Source: an uncultured Bacilli bacterium
Lineage (GTDB): Bacteria > Bacillota_I > Bacilli_A > RF39 > UBA660
DNA: 47,371 bases
Assembly (NCBI GenBank): GCA_910586195.1
Contig: CAJUHO010000008.1
Location: forward strand, 1-47,371
Direction: 5' to 3'
Under the pieces are notes generated by a model. The model searched no databases. It was not told the DNA's origin and was given only the letters and a program-made list of their open reading frames with translations. The position numbers and the translations under genes are program-made. Shown piece after piece: positions 39,476-47,371 of this stretch (positions within the stretch are counted from its first letter, which is position 1; each line of letters opens with the position of its first letter).

Positions 39476-41803
39476 AATTTCTTGATAATTTTTTATTTTT
39501 GTTTTAAATAAGATATCATAAATTTCTTGATAACTTGAAGCGAAAACAAATGTCAAATCCTCTTTTATATCATCTGGTATTTCATCTAAATCATTTTCAT
39601 TATCTCGTGGTAAAAATACAGTAGTAACTCCCGCACGATGCGCACCAATAATTTTTTCTTTTAATCCACCAATTGCAAGAATCTTCCCTGTTAGGGTAAC
39701 TTCTCCTGTCATAGCAATTTGTGAAGTAATAGGAACCTTCGTCAAAAGACTGACCAGTGTTGTTACCAGAGCAATCCCCGCCGATGGCCCTTCCTTATTA
39801 ACAGCACCTTCTGGTACATGAATATGAATGTCATTTTTTTCAAGTGTATGGGAAGGTATTCCGAAAGAGTGCATATGAGCTTTAATATAACTTAAAGCAA
39901 TTCGAGCGGACTCTTGCATGACTTCTCCCAAAGAGCCTGTTAAAATGAGATTTCCTCCTCCTTTGTAATAGGTCGCTTCCATTGGCAAGATATCTCCACC
40001 AAATGGCGTATAGGCAAGCCCATTGACTACTCCTATTGTCATCTGCTCTTCTTGCTCTTGGTAACGATACTTTCTCTTTCCTAAAAAGTGCCCTACTAAA
40101 GGAATATCTACTTGAAAAGATGCCACCGTACCATCTGTTAAAAATGTTTTCACAATTTTTCGCAGAAGAGAGGCAATCATTCTTTCTAGGTTTCTAACAC
40201 CCGCCTCTTTGGTATAATGCCTAATTAAAAATAAAATAGCATCATCCGAAAATTGGACCGATATTGGTGTTAAGCCATGTTCTTCTAGCTGTTTCGGAAT
40301 TAAATGGTTTTTAGCAATATCCAATTTTTCATACTCTGTATAACTAGAAACTTCAATAATTTCTAGACGATCTTGTAATTCAAATGGAATCTGTTCCACA
40401 TAATTAGCGGTAGCAATAAACATAACTTTTGATAAATCAAATTCTTCCTCAATATAGTGATCTGAAAACTTACTATTTTGTTCAGGATCTAAAACCTCTA
40501 GTAAACTGCTAGCAGGATCTCCTTTTATATCTTTATGCATTTTGTCAATCTCATCAATAATAAATACAGGATTGGTAGTCCCAGCCTTGCGAATTCCTTG
40601 AATAATTCTTCCAGGACATGAACCAATATAGGTTCTTCTATGACCTACAATTTCTGCTTCATCATTAATGCCACCAACACTTATTTTTGTTACCTTACGA
40701 TTCAGACTTTTTGCAATAGATTGAGCAAGAGACGTTTTCCCTACGCCTGGAGGCCCTACTAAACATAAAATAGGACTCCTTAAATTATTAGTATTTTGTT
40801 TTACCGCTAAATACTCTAAAACTCTTTCTTTGGCATCCTTTAAAGCATAGTGAGTAGAATCTAAAATTCGCACTACTTCTGTTAGGCTTGTAGTATCTCT
40901 TGTATAATGGCACCAAGGAAGATTTAACATCCAGTCGATATAGTCCCTTATCATGCCTACTTCTGGTGAGTGAGAAGAGACTGTTTCATAACGTTTTATC
41001 TCTTGCCTAATTCTTTGTTTAACTTTAGGATTACACTTTAAAGTAGAAAGTTTTCTTTTTAGTCTGTCTACTTCATCTTCCTTAGAATTCACATCCCCTA
41101 ATTCTTTTTGAATTACTTTTATTTTCTCTCTTAAAAAAAATTCTTTTTGAGTCTGCGTTAATTCCTTTTCTACCTCTTTTTCTAGTTTTTCTTCTAACTC
41201 AATTAGTTTCAAGTCCTCATTCATATCTTCAATTAACATATGAGCCCTTTTACTGGCATCGATTTGGGTTATATATTTTTTCTTTTTAGCATAGTCAAAG
41301 GGAAGAAAACTAATAATTAAATCTGTTAAATCTTGTAAAGACTCTACGACATCCAACTGATTTAATATAGCATTACCAACATAGGGAACTTTATGAATGT
41401 AATGATTTAATGCTTTTATTAATATATTTTTATAAGAATTTTCATCAGAAATATTAACCTCTTCTAAAGGAGAAACTTCTGCTTCATAAAAATACTCTTC
41501 TTCTATATATTTTTTTACTTCTACTCTCTCAAGTCCCAAAAGAACAGCTCTTGTCTTGCCATTAGGAACATCCATCTTCATTTTTAAAAGTGCTAAAACT
41601 CCAACTCTTGGTAGCCCTGTAATATCAATATTCTCACCCTTAGGAGGAATAGGATTTACAATTAAAAGTTTCTTAGAAAGAGATGCTTCTGTTACAGAAA
41701 ATATCTGTTTATCTTGAAACTGATCACTTTCAAGGCGTAACTCACAATTTGGAAATAAGACTGTATCATTAATTAAAAGTACTGCATATTTTTCTTGTTT
41801 CAA
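39467..41803 (-). CDS. lon: ATP-dependent protease Lon (LonA)
   Basis: 778 aa, full length. LAN substrate domain (1-200), coiled coil (200-250), AAA+ module with Walker A GPPGVGKT (350-357) and Walker B NPVFIIDEID (411-420), then the serine protease domain with catalytic Ser674 (KEGPSAG) and Lys717 (GGLKEK). It degrades misfolded and regulatory proteins in the cytoplasm. The start is TTG, with a near-perfect AAGGAGGTG at a 7-base spacing. In Bacillus lonA also lies between tig-clpX and spoVID. Confidence 0.97.
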   Translation of the reverse strand: MKQEKYAVLLINDTVLFPNCELRLESDQFQDKQIFSVTEASLSKKLLIVNPIPPKGENIDITGLPRVGVLALLKMKMDVPNGKTRAVLLGLERVEVKKYIEEEYFYEAEVSPLEEVNISDENSYKNILIKALNHYIHKVPYVGNAILNQLDVVESLQDLTDLIISFLPFDYAKKKKYITQIDASKRAHMLIEDMNEDLKLIELEEKLEKEVEKELTQTQKEFFLREKIKVIQKELGDVNSKEDEVDRLKRKLSTLKCNPKVKQRIRQEIKRYETVSSHSPEVGMIRDYIDWMLNLPWCHYTRDTTSLTEVVRILDSTHYALKDAKERVLEYLAVKQNTNNLRSPILCLVGPPGVGKTSLAQSIAKSLNRKVTKISVGGINDEAEIVGHRRTYIGSCPGRIIQGIRKAGTTNPVFIIDEIDKMHKDIKGDPASSLLEVLDPEQNSKFSDHYIEEEFDLSKVMFIATANYVEQIPFELQDRLEIIEVSSYTEYEKLDIAKNHLIPKQLEEHGLTPISVQFSDDAILFLIRHYTKEAGVRNLERMIASLLRKIVKTFLTDGTVASFQVDIPLVGHFLGKRKYRYQEQEEQMTIGVVNGLAYTPFGGDILPMEATYYKGGGNLILTGSLGEVMQESARIALSYIKAHMHSFGIPSHTLEKNDIHIHVPEGAVNKEGPSAGIALVTTLVSLLTKVPITSQIAMTGEVTLTGKILAIGGLKEKIIGAHRAGVTTVFLPRDNENDLDEIPDDIKEDLTFVFASSYQEIYDILFKTKIKNYQEIGS

Positions 41804-41837
41804 AAGTGAGCACCTCCTTAAATAAATACTGTTTTCT

Positions 41838-41866
41838 ATTATATAATATTTTTGAAACTTTTCAAA
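41838..41866 (-). promoter_or_regulatory. lon promoter with an overlapping inverted repeat
   Basis: On the minus strand TTGAAA (41860-41865) and TATAAT (41838-41843) are 16 bases apart. The perfect palindrome TTTGAAA-CT-TTTCAAA (41851-41866) covers the -35 and part of the spacer and could be an operator. It does not match the CIRCE or CtsR sites I know. Confidence 0.6.
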
Positions 41867-41904
41867 GGAATTATTTTCTATTTTTCTCTCTTTGCTTTAA
41901 CTAT

Positions 41905-42666
41905 TTAAAGATATTTGTCTACAAAACTCAATGTACTTAAATTATATCTCTTTTTTTTCGTAAATCTCTCATCTGTCTCGAAGTATTCCCAATTTTTAAT
42001 AAAGGTAGAAGATGAATTAAATGACAAATAATTAACCTCTCCTTCTTTATTTTTTAGCAATTTATTCATTTTAGGATATTTACCATCTTCCTGTTTTTGA
42101 TCTAAGAAATAGGAATTTTTTTGTCGGTAATCTTGTACTAAATCATAATAGTTTTTATTTTTCCCATGTTTATTGATATAACAAGGCTTAGAAAAGTTAA
42201 ATGGATATGTCATAACAATTGTTTTTGATATTTTTACCATTACTTTTTCTAATTCTCCTTTGGAATGAAAATTATTATCTGCTCTATAAATATCTGATAA
42301 ATGGGCCATTAAATATCCATAACATGTGCTTTCATTATCATCAGTTAGACTAACATCTAATACAAAAGAATTTATGATAGCATCTAGGAGACGATAAGAT
42401 GCTTTTACTGTATTATTAGCTAAATTAATACATATAGTACTTCGATCTGTTTCATCTTGATAGTCTAGATTTGTCATTAAATAATTTGCATTTTCTTTAG
42501 CAATTTCTGGTTGTAATTTTATTAATAAATATAAGGCTTTCATAGCATTTACATCATGTATTTTAGAAAGTTCAATCATCTTTTTCTGAATTATCTTTAC
42601 ATCTTCTTGTAAAATCCCTGTCTCTATTATTGTGCAAATCTGCTTATAATAATTTTTCATCATCAT
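41905..42666 (-). CDS. Unrecognised 253-aa soluble protein between tig and lon
   Basis: The protein is mostly alpha-helical by composition, with repeats of 30-40 residues resembling helical hairpins (CTIIETGILQEDVKIIQKKMIELSKIHDVNAMKALYLL, then DRSTICINLANNTVKASYRLLDAIINSF). No membrane segment and no family signature is seen. The C-terminus is basic and polar. It has three ATG codons in a row; GGAGTG lies just upstream. In Bacillus clpX follows tig; here this gene takes that place and clpX is absent from the window. Confidence 0.7.
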   Translation of the reverse strand: MMMKNYYKQICTIIETGILQEDVKIIQKKMIELSKIHDVNAMKALYLLIKLQPEIAKENANYLMTNLDYQDETDRSTICINLANNTVKASYRLLDAIINSFVLDVSLTDDNESTCYGYLMAHLSDIYRADNNFHSKGELEKVMVKISKTIVMTYPFNFSKPCYINKHGKNKNYYDLVQDYRQKNSYFLDQKQEDGKYPKMNKLLKNKEGEVNYLSFNSSSTFIKNWEYFETDERFTKKKRYNLSTLSFVDKYL

Positions 42667-42730
42667 TTCACTCCTTTACTTAACTTTTTCCTATTGTAGT
42701 TAAGAACATTGCACAATGCAAGAAATTTCA

Positions 42731-42756
42731 AAATAAAAAAGTCATTCTCGACTTTT
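42731..42756 (-). terminator. tig terminator
   Basis: The stem AAAAGTC / GACTTTT with a 6-base loop continues into TTATTTTG on the minus strand, immediately after the tig stop codon. Confidence 0.8.
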
Positions 42757-44064
42757 CTATTTATTTAACTCTTTTAAAGTTTCAATCGTTTTTCTCATTT
42801 CAAGATCATACTGAATCATATCAATTCCACCAAATTGTTCTAATAATTGTTCTTTTTCCATTTGATACTTCTTAGCAAGATTTAAAGCTTCCTCTTCAGC
42901 CTCTTCTGCTGTTACTTCAATTTTTTCCAAACTTGTAATCTCTTCTAACATTAGACGATATAAAACATTTTGATAAGCTTCTTTTTCTAATTGTTCTTTT
43001 AAATTTTCTTCTGTTGTTTGCGTAAATTGATAATATACATCCAAAGAAATTCCCTGCATTTGCATTTGTTGTTCAAATCTTTTTAATAAACGCTCTGTCT
43101 CTTCATCTACCATTTCCTGTGGAATATCCACATCTACATTCTTAGAAACTTCTTCTAAAATTTTATCAATATATTTATTTTCAGCATCTGCATCTTTTTG
43201 TGCTTTAATATTAGATTCAATTTCTTTTCTCAAAGATTCTTCAGAATTAACACCTTCCATTCCTAAATCTAGGAAGAAATCTTCATCCATTTCTCTTTTT
43301 ATTTTTTCTTTTACTTCATTTACTTTTACTTTAAAAGTAGCGTCACATCCTTTTAAATCCTCTGCATTATAATCATCTGGAAATGTAACTTTAATTTCTT
43401 TTTCTTCTCCCGATTTCATGCCAATTACTTGTTCTTCAAAACCTGGAATAAATGTATTGCTACCAATTTCTAAGGAATAATTCTCACCCTTACCTCCATC
43501 GAAAGCTACACCATCTTTAAATCCTTCAAAATCTATTACCGCAATATCACCATTTTCAACTTTTCCTTCTTTTAAAGCGATTTCTGTATAACGCTCTAAA
43601 ACATGAGAAAGTTCATGATCAATTTCTTCTTTTGTAACTTTTACTTTTTCAGGCTTTATAGATAAACCTTTATATTTTTTTACCTTTACTTCCGGTTTCG
43701 TAATAATTTTAAAAAGAAACTCTACTCCATTTTCATCAAGTGATTTTAAATCCACTCCTGGTTGTACAACTGGAATTAATTTTGACTCATCTATTGCCTT
43801 TTCATATGCTTCTTGTAATAAGGAATCTGCTGCATCTATAAAAAGGGATTCCTTACCGAAATGCTTTTCATAGATATTTCTTGGTACTTTTCCTTTTCTA
43901 AAGCCATCTACTTTAGCATCTTTTTGATGTTTTTTAAAGGAATCATCCATTGCCTTTTCCCATCTTTCTCCATCCATCTTAATTACAATTTCATGAATAT
44001 TTTTATTTTTTTCTTTCTTTGTTTCTGTTTTTTGTTGCTTTTCTTTTTCTAAAGCTTTTGCCAT
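42757..44064 (-). CDS. tig: Trigger factor chaperone / peptidyl-prolyl isomerase
   Basis: 435 aa. The ribosome-binding domain has the signature GFRKGKVP (54-61). The FKBP-type isomerase domain spans about 165-255 (GDIAVIDFEGFKDGVAFDGGKGENYSLEIGSNTFIPGFEEQVIGMKSGEEKEIKVTFP), and the C-terminal chaperone arms follow (260-435). An extra Lys/Glu/Gln-rich segment of about 20 residues precedes the usual start. The chosen ATG has a strong GGAGGG at a suitable distance, so the extension seems real. It binds nascent chains at the ribosome exit. Confidence 0.96.
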   Translation of the reverse strand: MAKALEKEKQQKTETKKEKNKNIHEIVIKMDGERWEKAMDDSFKKHQKDAKVDGFRKGKVPRNIYEKHFGKESLFIDAADSLLQEAYEKAIDESKLIPVVQPGVDLKSLDENGVEFLFKIITKPEVKVKKYKGLSIKPEKVKVTKEEIDHELSHVLERYTEIALKEGKVENGDIAVIDFEGFKDGVAFDGGKGENYSLEIGSNTFIPGFEEQVIGMKSGEEKEIKVTFPDDYNAEDLKGCDATFKVKVNEVKEKIKREMDEDFFLDLGMEGVNSEESLRKEIESNIKAQKDADAENKYIDKILEEVSKNVDVDIPQEMVDEETERLLKRFEQQMQMQGISLDVYYQFTQTTEENLKEQLEKEAYQNVLYRLMLEEITSLEKIEVTAEEAEEEALNLAKKYQMEKEQLLEQFGGIDMIQYDLEMRKTIETLKELNK

Positions 44065-44086
44065 TTGTATCCCTCCAATGTCTTAT

Positions 44087-44115
44087 ATTATAGCGTATAA
44101 ATTCTATTAAGACAA
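44087..44115 (-). promoter_or_regulatory. tig promoter
   Basis: On the minus strand TTGTCT (44110-44115) and TATAAT (44087-44092) are 17 bases apart, 22 bases before the tig ATG. Confidence 0.7.
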
Positions 44116-44247
44116 TAATTTTACGTATTTTTATAAGAGCAACATGTTACTTACTCCTAATATCAAACAGAAAGTGTCAATATCATTATCTTATATAAAA
44201 TAGGCATTAGAAAGCAGTCCAAGTAGCGCTTTATAGTATTTATTCAT

Positions 44248-46023
44248 TTAAGATACACTTATTACTAAGTGAAACGCTGCATCTCCTCCGTTACCACTAT
44301 AACAGCCAGAACTAAAAATGCCTGCATCCTGATTATTTGCATAACCTCCACTACGTACAATCCACGGATGGTGATTTTGGCAAATTTCTAAATAATCATC
44401 GTACCAATTCACAACTTCATCTATTGTCATAAAAATATCATTTTTAGTCACAAAATTATAATATTTATCTTCTAGAAAACTTTGTCCAGTATAGGTACTA
44501 CCATCTTGCAAAAGGCCTGTATAGCCTGAATTACTATACTTATCTTTTCCAGAGCATCTCAACCCATTTTCAGTATAATCTCCCATTACATATTCCCAAC
44601 TTTCACCACTCATATCATAAATTCCATAAATACTACCTGTAGTAGATGCACCTGTTCCTGATATATTTATATCGTAAGTATAGTGACAGCCATAATCCGT
44701 AGCACCATTACTGGGTGCACCATAACTACAACCTGCTATGTTTTTATTTGATTTATTTTGATAAATTTCCTTATTCGCTCCACTAAAATTTCTATTACCA
44801 ATTTTTCCATATTTACTTTGAGAAAGATAGGCTGGAAGTGCCCACTCACTATTCTTCATAGCATGAGAGTTTATCCTACTACTATCAAAACCATAACGAT
44901 TTCCGCTTTTTGTAACATTCCTTCCTACACTAGCAATAGTTGCTACTTTTATTCCTCTCCAACTTGGCACATTCGGTTTTATCATCGCATCTAAGTTAGT
45001 TGCATTTCCTCCACCAAGTGTGGCAGTTGGATTTGAACTACTGGTTTCAAATTTTCCAATCCAGATTCCTAATATCTCTTCTGTCCCAAATGTAAATCCA
45101 TCGGGCGTCCTCCAGCCACCTCTCTTTTCTGCTACTTTATATTGCGCACTTCCAAGCTCTTTCTCACTCTTCTTTATAAACTTAACATCGATTTCTCCTG
45201 GTAATGATAAGGTTGGGACACTGTTCAAATATACTCCCTTCTTTCCATAATAGGCATCTCCATCTTCACTTCCTATCGTGTAAGAGTATCTTGGAATATA
45301 CACCCACATTGTTTCAATATCATTCATTGGAATTGCTGTCCCACTTATCGCACTTTGATATTTACTTCGACTTGCAGTTGTCACCGTTACGGCATTGGCC
45401 CACTTTCCAAAGTCATAATCATACCAATTATGATTGTCTGCCTTTACCCAACTACTACTAGATTCATTCCATACTACTTTTATCATGTTAGCCTCTGTAT
45501 TTACAATCGGTATAATTCCTTCTATTATTTTCTTATCGCTTGGAAAGTTTAACTCTTTATCATAAAATCCTCCATTACTTCCAAAAGTAATTACCTCATC
45601 TTTATCTGTATTATTCGCTATCTTTAATCCATAAGTCTTTACTCCCTTATTACGAATCACTTCTCCCTCTTCTCCCATGGGTTCATCTTTTGTACTATCG
45701 TAACTCACATTGACCCCCTCTGCTACTTCATACCAGAAGTTAAACTTTGCGTCTCGCCCGTTTTCATTCTTCAAAGTAATTACTATCTCTTTACTTTCTC
45801 CACTTTTGATTATCATACTATGATTATTATCTAAACTTTCACTTGTTATTGTCCCAACAATTTCTCCTGTTACGATATTTAGAGCCCCCTTCCTTTCTGT
45901 ACTACCTGTAAATAGGGCATAGGAAAAACCTCCCACTACTAAAAACAAACTGATAATCCCTATCAATATAATGTAATTGTTATTCTTTAATCTCTTCCAT
46001 TGATACTTTATTCTTCCTAGCAT
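44248..46023 (-). CDS. Surface protein with C-type-lectin/FGE-like C-terminal domain
   Basis: 591 aa. The signal-anchor (about 20-38, ending SYALFTG) leads into an extracellular beta domain (50-200, LNIVTGEIVGTI...; similar in style to Ig-like or TasA-type domains). The C-terminal half (about 235-591) carries FGE/sulfatase-modifying-factor-type motifs: METMWVYIPRY-type opening, WRTPDGFTFG, ILGIWIGKFETS, MKNSEWALPAYLSQSKYG, SYGAPS, IYGIYDMSGESWEYVMGDY, WIVRSGGY. This fold is also used by lectins and by target proteins of diversity-generating retroelements. Catalytic cysteines of true FGE are not evident, so ligand binding is more likely. Its last 30 residues differ sharply from the paralogue at 46389-47371. 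The ribosome site AGAGAGG is 8 bases before the ATG. Confidence 0.85.
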   Translation of the reverse strand: MLGRIKYQWKRLKNNNYIILIGIISLFLVVGGFSYALFTGSTERKGALNIVTGEIVGTITSESLDNNHSMIIKSGESKEIVITLKNENGRDAKFNFWYEVAEGVNVSYDSTKDEPMGEEGEVIRNKGVKTYGLKIANNTDKDEVITFGSNGGFYDKELNFPSDKKIIEGIIPIVNTEANMIKVVWNESSSSWVKADNHNWYDYDFGKWANAVTVTTASRSKYQSAISGTAIPMNDIETMWVYIPRYSYTIGSEDGDAYYGKKGVYLNSVPTLSLPGEIDVKFIKKSEKELGSAQYKVAEKRGGWRTPDGFTFGTEEILGIWIGKFETSSSNPTATLGGGNATNLDAMIKPNVPSWRGIKVATIASVGRNVTKSGNRYGFDSSRINSHAMKNSEWALPAYLSQSKYGKIGNRNFSGANKEIYQNKSNKNIAGCSYGAPSNGATDYGCHYTYDINISGTGASTTGSIYGIYDMSGESWEYVMGDYTENGLRCSGKDKYSNSGYTGLLQDGSTYTGQSFLEDKYYNFVTKNDIFMTIDEVVNWYDDYLEICQNHHPWIVRSGGYANNQDAGIFSSGCYSGNGGDAAFHLVISVS

Positions 46024-46041
46024 CCTCTAACCTCTCTTTTA

Positions 46042-46064
46042 TCATAAAGCTAAATACTTTATGA
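46042..46064. repeat. 23-bp inverted repeat, left copy of pair B
   Basis: The arms TCATAAAG and CTTTATGA surround the 7-bp core CTAAATA. It is the exact reverse complement of 46313-46335 and differs from pair A by one core base. It sits 18 bases before the ATG of the 591-aa gene. Confidence 0.85.
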
Positions 46065-46258
46065 TTTGGCAAATCATCTTTCTTATATATCAATAACTCC
46101 TTCCTACTTGACTAGCCTTATGACTATTTTTATTATTTATCAATTTTTGTCCTTTTTTGTATTTCCACACTCCTTTCTGACAAATTTTTGACCATTTAAC
46201 CTTTCCTCTGTATCCTTTTATTCCTTTATTCTTCCATAATTTTTCCTTTTTCCACTTG

Positions 46259-46287
46259 ATTATATACTTTCGATATTATATACTTAA
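46259..46287 (-). promoter_or_regulatory. Candidate promoter of the 591-aa surface gene
   Basis: On the minus strand TTAAGT (46282-46287) and TATAAT (46259-46264) are 17 bases apart, as in the left-edge leader (356-384). It lies within the segment enclosed by the inverted repeats. Confidence 0.5.
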
Positions 46288-46305
46288 TTTATAAATATAA
46301 TCATA

Positions 46306-46342
46306 AAAAAACTCATAAAGTATTTAGCTTTATGAGTTTTTT
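46306..46342 (-). terminator. Terminator after the right-edge paralogue, containing repeat copy B2
   Basis: A perfect 15-bp stem (AAAAAACTCATAAAG / CTTTATGAGTTTTTT) has a 7-base loop. The right copy of the 23-bp repeat (46313-46335) forms its core. On the minus strand it is followed by seven T, 46 bases after the stop codon, so it can end the upstream transcript. Confidence 0.85.
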
Positions 46343-46388
46343 ATAATATATTATCATTTTATAAAAGTTTGTAATTTATAATTTTGGT

Positions 46389-47371
46389 CTAGTCTACAGT
46401 TAATACCATACGGAAAGTAATAACAAAAAAAGGATATCCACTTTCAAGATAAAATGCAAAAATGCTTGAAGATTCACCGTTTTCAAGGTAACCACCTCTT
46501 ATTAACCATGGATTCTCTGCTGTTATCATATTCACATAACCGTTATACCATTCTTCAGTTTCATTTAAGGCATGAGTTATACATGGTTTCCCATTACAGG
46601 CCGTTAATGGATTGTTACCTGTATAAAAGTTATAATATCTATCTTCTAACCATTCCTTTCCTATATAATTATTCCCATCTCCAAGTAACCCTGTGTATCC
46701 TGAATTATTTGCAGTATTCTTTCCCGAATACTTATTTTGATTTTGTGTATAATCTCCCATTGTATATTCCCAAGCTCCTCCTGACATATCATAAATTCCA
46801 TAGATTGTTCCTGTTGTTGAGGCTCCTGTCCCTTCTGGCCTCACACTATACATATAATGACATCTATAATTAGTATCTACAACACTTGGGGCACCATAAC
46901 TACAAGCTGTTGTATATAAAGATTTATTTTGATATATCTCTTTATTCGCTCCTGTATAATTCCTATTTCCTAACTTCCCATATTTGCTTTGTGAAAGATA
47001 GGCAGGAAGTGCCCACTCACTATTCTTCATAGCATGGGAATTTAATTTACTACTATTAAAACCATAACGATTTCCACTCTTTGTCATATTTCTTCCAATA
47101 ATAGCAATATTTGCTACTTGAATATTTCTCCAACAAAAAACATTTGGCCTTATCATCACATCTAAGTTCGTAACATTTCCGCCCCCATATTGTGCACTTG
47201 GATTAGAACTACTCGTCTCAAACTTTCCTACCCAGATTCCCGATATCTCTTCTGTTCCAAATGTAAATCCATCTGGTGTTCTCCAACCACCTCTCTTTTC
47301 TGCTACTTTATATTGAGCACTTCCGAACTCCTTCTCACTCTTCTTTATAAACTTTACATCAACCTCTCCTG
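46389..47371 (-). CDS. Surface protein paralogue, 5' part missing at window edge
   Basis: The reading frame is open to the last base of the window; the first 70 codons present read GEVDVKFIKKSEKEFGSAQY onward and align with the middle of the 591-aa paralogue. The C-type-lectin/FGE-like domain is present in full (WRTPDGFTFG, GIWVGKFETS, MKNSEWALPAYLSQSKYG, IYGIYDMSGGAWEYTMGDY, PWLIRGGYLENG). The protein ends ITFRMVLTVD, a typical ending for this fold, whereas the neighbour ends AAFHLVISVS. An ATG at 47159 is internal, not the start. The N-terminal anchor should lie beyond 47371. Confidence 0.85.
   Translation of the reverse strand, partial: GEVDVKFIKKSEKEFGSAQYKVAEKRGGWRTPDGFTFGTEEISGIWVGKFETSSSNPSAQYGGGNVTNLDVMIRPNVFCWRNIQVANIAIIGRNMTKSGNRYGFNSSKLNSHAMKNSEWALPAYLSQSKYGKLGNRNYTGANKEIYQNKSLYTTACSYGAPSVVDTNYRCHYMYSVRPEGTGASTTGTIYGIYDMSGGAWEYTMGDYTQNQNKYSGKNTANNSGYTGLLGDGNNYIGKEWLEDRYYNFYTGNNPLTACNGKPCITHALNETEEWYNGYVNMITAENPWLIRGGYLENGESSSIFAFYLESGYPFFVITFRMVLTVD

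Larger units (their letters stand above)
46024..46388. other. Leader region between the two tandem surface paralogues
   Basis: 365 bases without a gene. On the minus strand it holds the terminator of the upstream paralogue (46306-46342), a candidate promoter (46259-46287), a purine-rich leader of about 230 bases and the ribosome site of the 591-aa gene. The left copy of the 23-bp repeat lies at 46042-46064. Segments are conserved with 122-440: the promoter zone, the TTGATA-ATAATAAAAATAGTCATA block and the repeat elements. Confidence 0.75.

Noticed and set aside
47159..47159. ATG at 47159 as the start of the right-edge surface protein
   Set aside because: The frame stays open to the window end and the upstream translation aligns with the paralogue, so this Met is internal.
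44248..47371. Complete diversity-generating retroelement
   Set aside because: The target-like fold is present but no reverse transcriptase gene or template repeat is in the window, so only a possibility is reported.
1..47371. CRISPR array, rRNA or tRNA genes
   Set aside because: No regularly spaced direct repeats and no tRNA or rRNA signature sequences were seen on either strand.

Overview
The window is an AT-rich chromosomal segment from a low-GC Gram-positive bacterium (Bacillota). It uses the standard stop codons, with strong AGGAGG-type ribosome sites and TTGACA/TATAAT-type promoters. Gene order points to the Bacilli lineage. trpS lies next to a yjbA (UPF0736) homologue, as in Bacillus. 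A second block runs tig - (unknown gene) - lon - spoVID-like - ysxE/cotS-like, matching part of the Bacillus tig-clpX-lon-...-spoVID-ysxE region. The two spore-coat-type genes suggest a sporulating ancestor or a spore former. Rubrerythrin and a TrpRS with an iron-sulfur-type cysteine motif fit an anaerobe, for example a gut-associated Bacilli/Erysipelotrichia-like organism. This placement is inference.

Layout. 1-528: the 5' end of a surface-protein paralogue and its leader. 529-4569: housekeeping genes (trpS, yjbA-like, rmuC, a TVP38/DedA-like membrane protein, a rhodanese). 4628-31236: one 26.6-kb block, all on the minus strand, encoding a composite envelope machine. It combines type IV secretion parts (VirD4-like coupling ATPase, two small VirB8/TcpC-like candidates, an M23 plus glucosaminidase-like wall hydrolase, a VirB4 ATPase split in two genes, VirB3/PrgI, VirB6/TrbL, two VirB2-like proteins) with Tad/Flp pilus parts (TadZ-like, TadE/F-like, a 54-aa Flp-like pilin, TadC, TadB, CpaF/VirB11 ATPase, CpaB). 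It also holds a 861-aa cysteine-rich secreted protein, a sortase-like protein and two related surface proteins at or near its two ends. No relaxase, integrase, prepilin peptidase or LPXTG substrate is visible. 31344-36769: trmL, a thioredoxin-fold protein, a U32 protein, four small genes and a rubrerythrin with a PerR-like box. 36876-44064: a type IV pilin-like gene, ysxE-like, spoVID-like, lon, an unknown gene and tig. 44248-47371: two tandem paralogues of the left-edge surface protein (C-type-lectin/FGE-like C-terminal domain).

How the parts may work together. The Tad and T4SS genes are interleaved in one direction, with internal terminators and restart promoters placed next to the pilin-like genes. 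I infer a single surface apparatus: a pilus plus a secretion channel with its own wall hydrolase. The only VirB11-class ATPase in the block is the CpaF-like one, so it could serve both halves. Without mobility genes, this looks like a resident adhesion, secretion or contact machine rather than a conjugative element.

The surface-protein cassettes at the two window ends each carry a promoter leader of about 250 bp, bracketed by 23-bp inverted repeats with short palindromic arms and an asymmetric 7-bp core. This looks like an invertible-promoter arrangement, and together with strongly divergent C-termini it suggests phase or antigenic variation.
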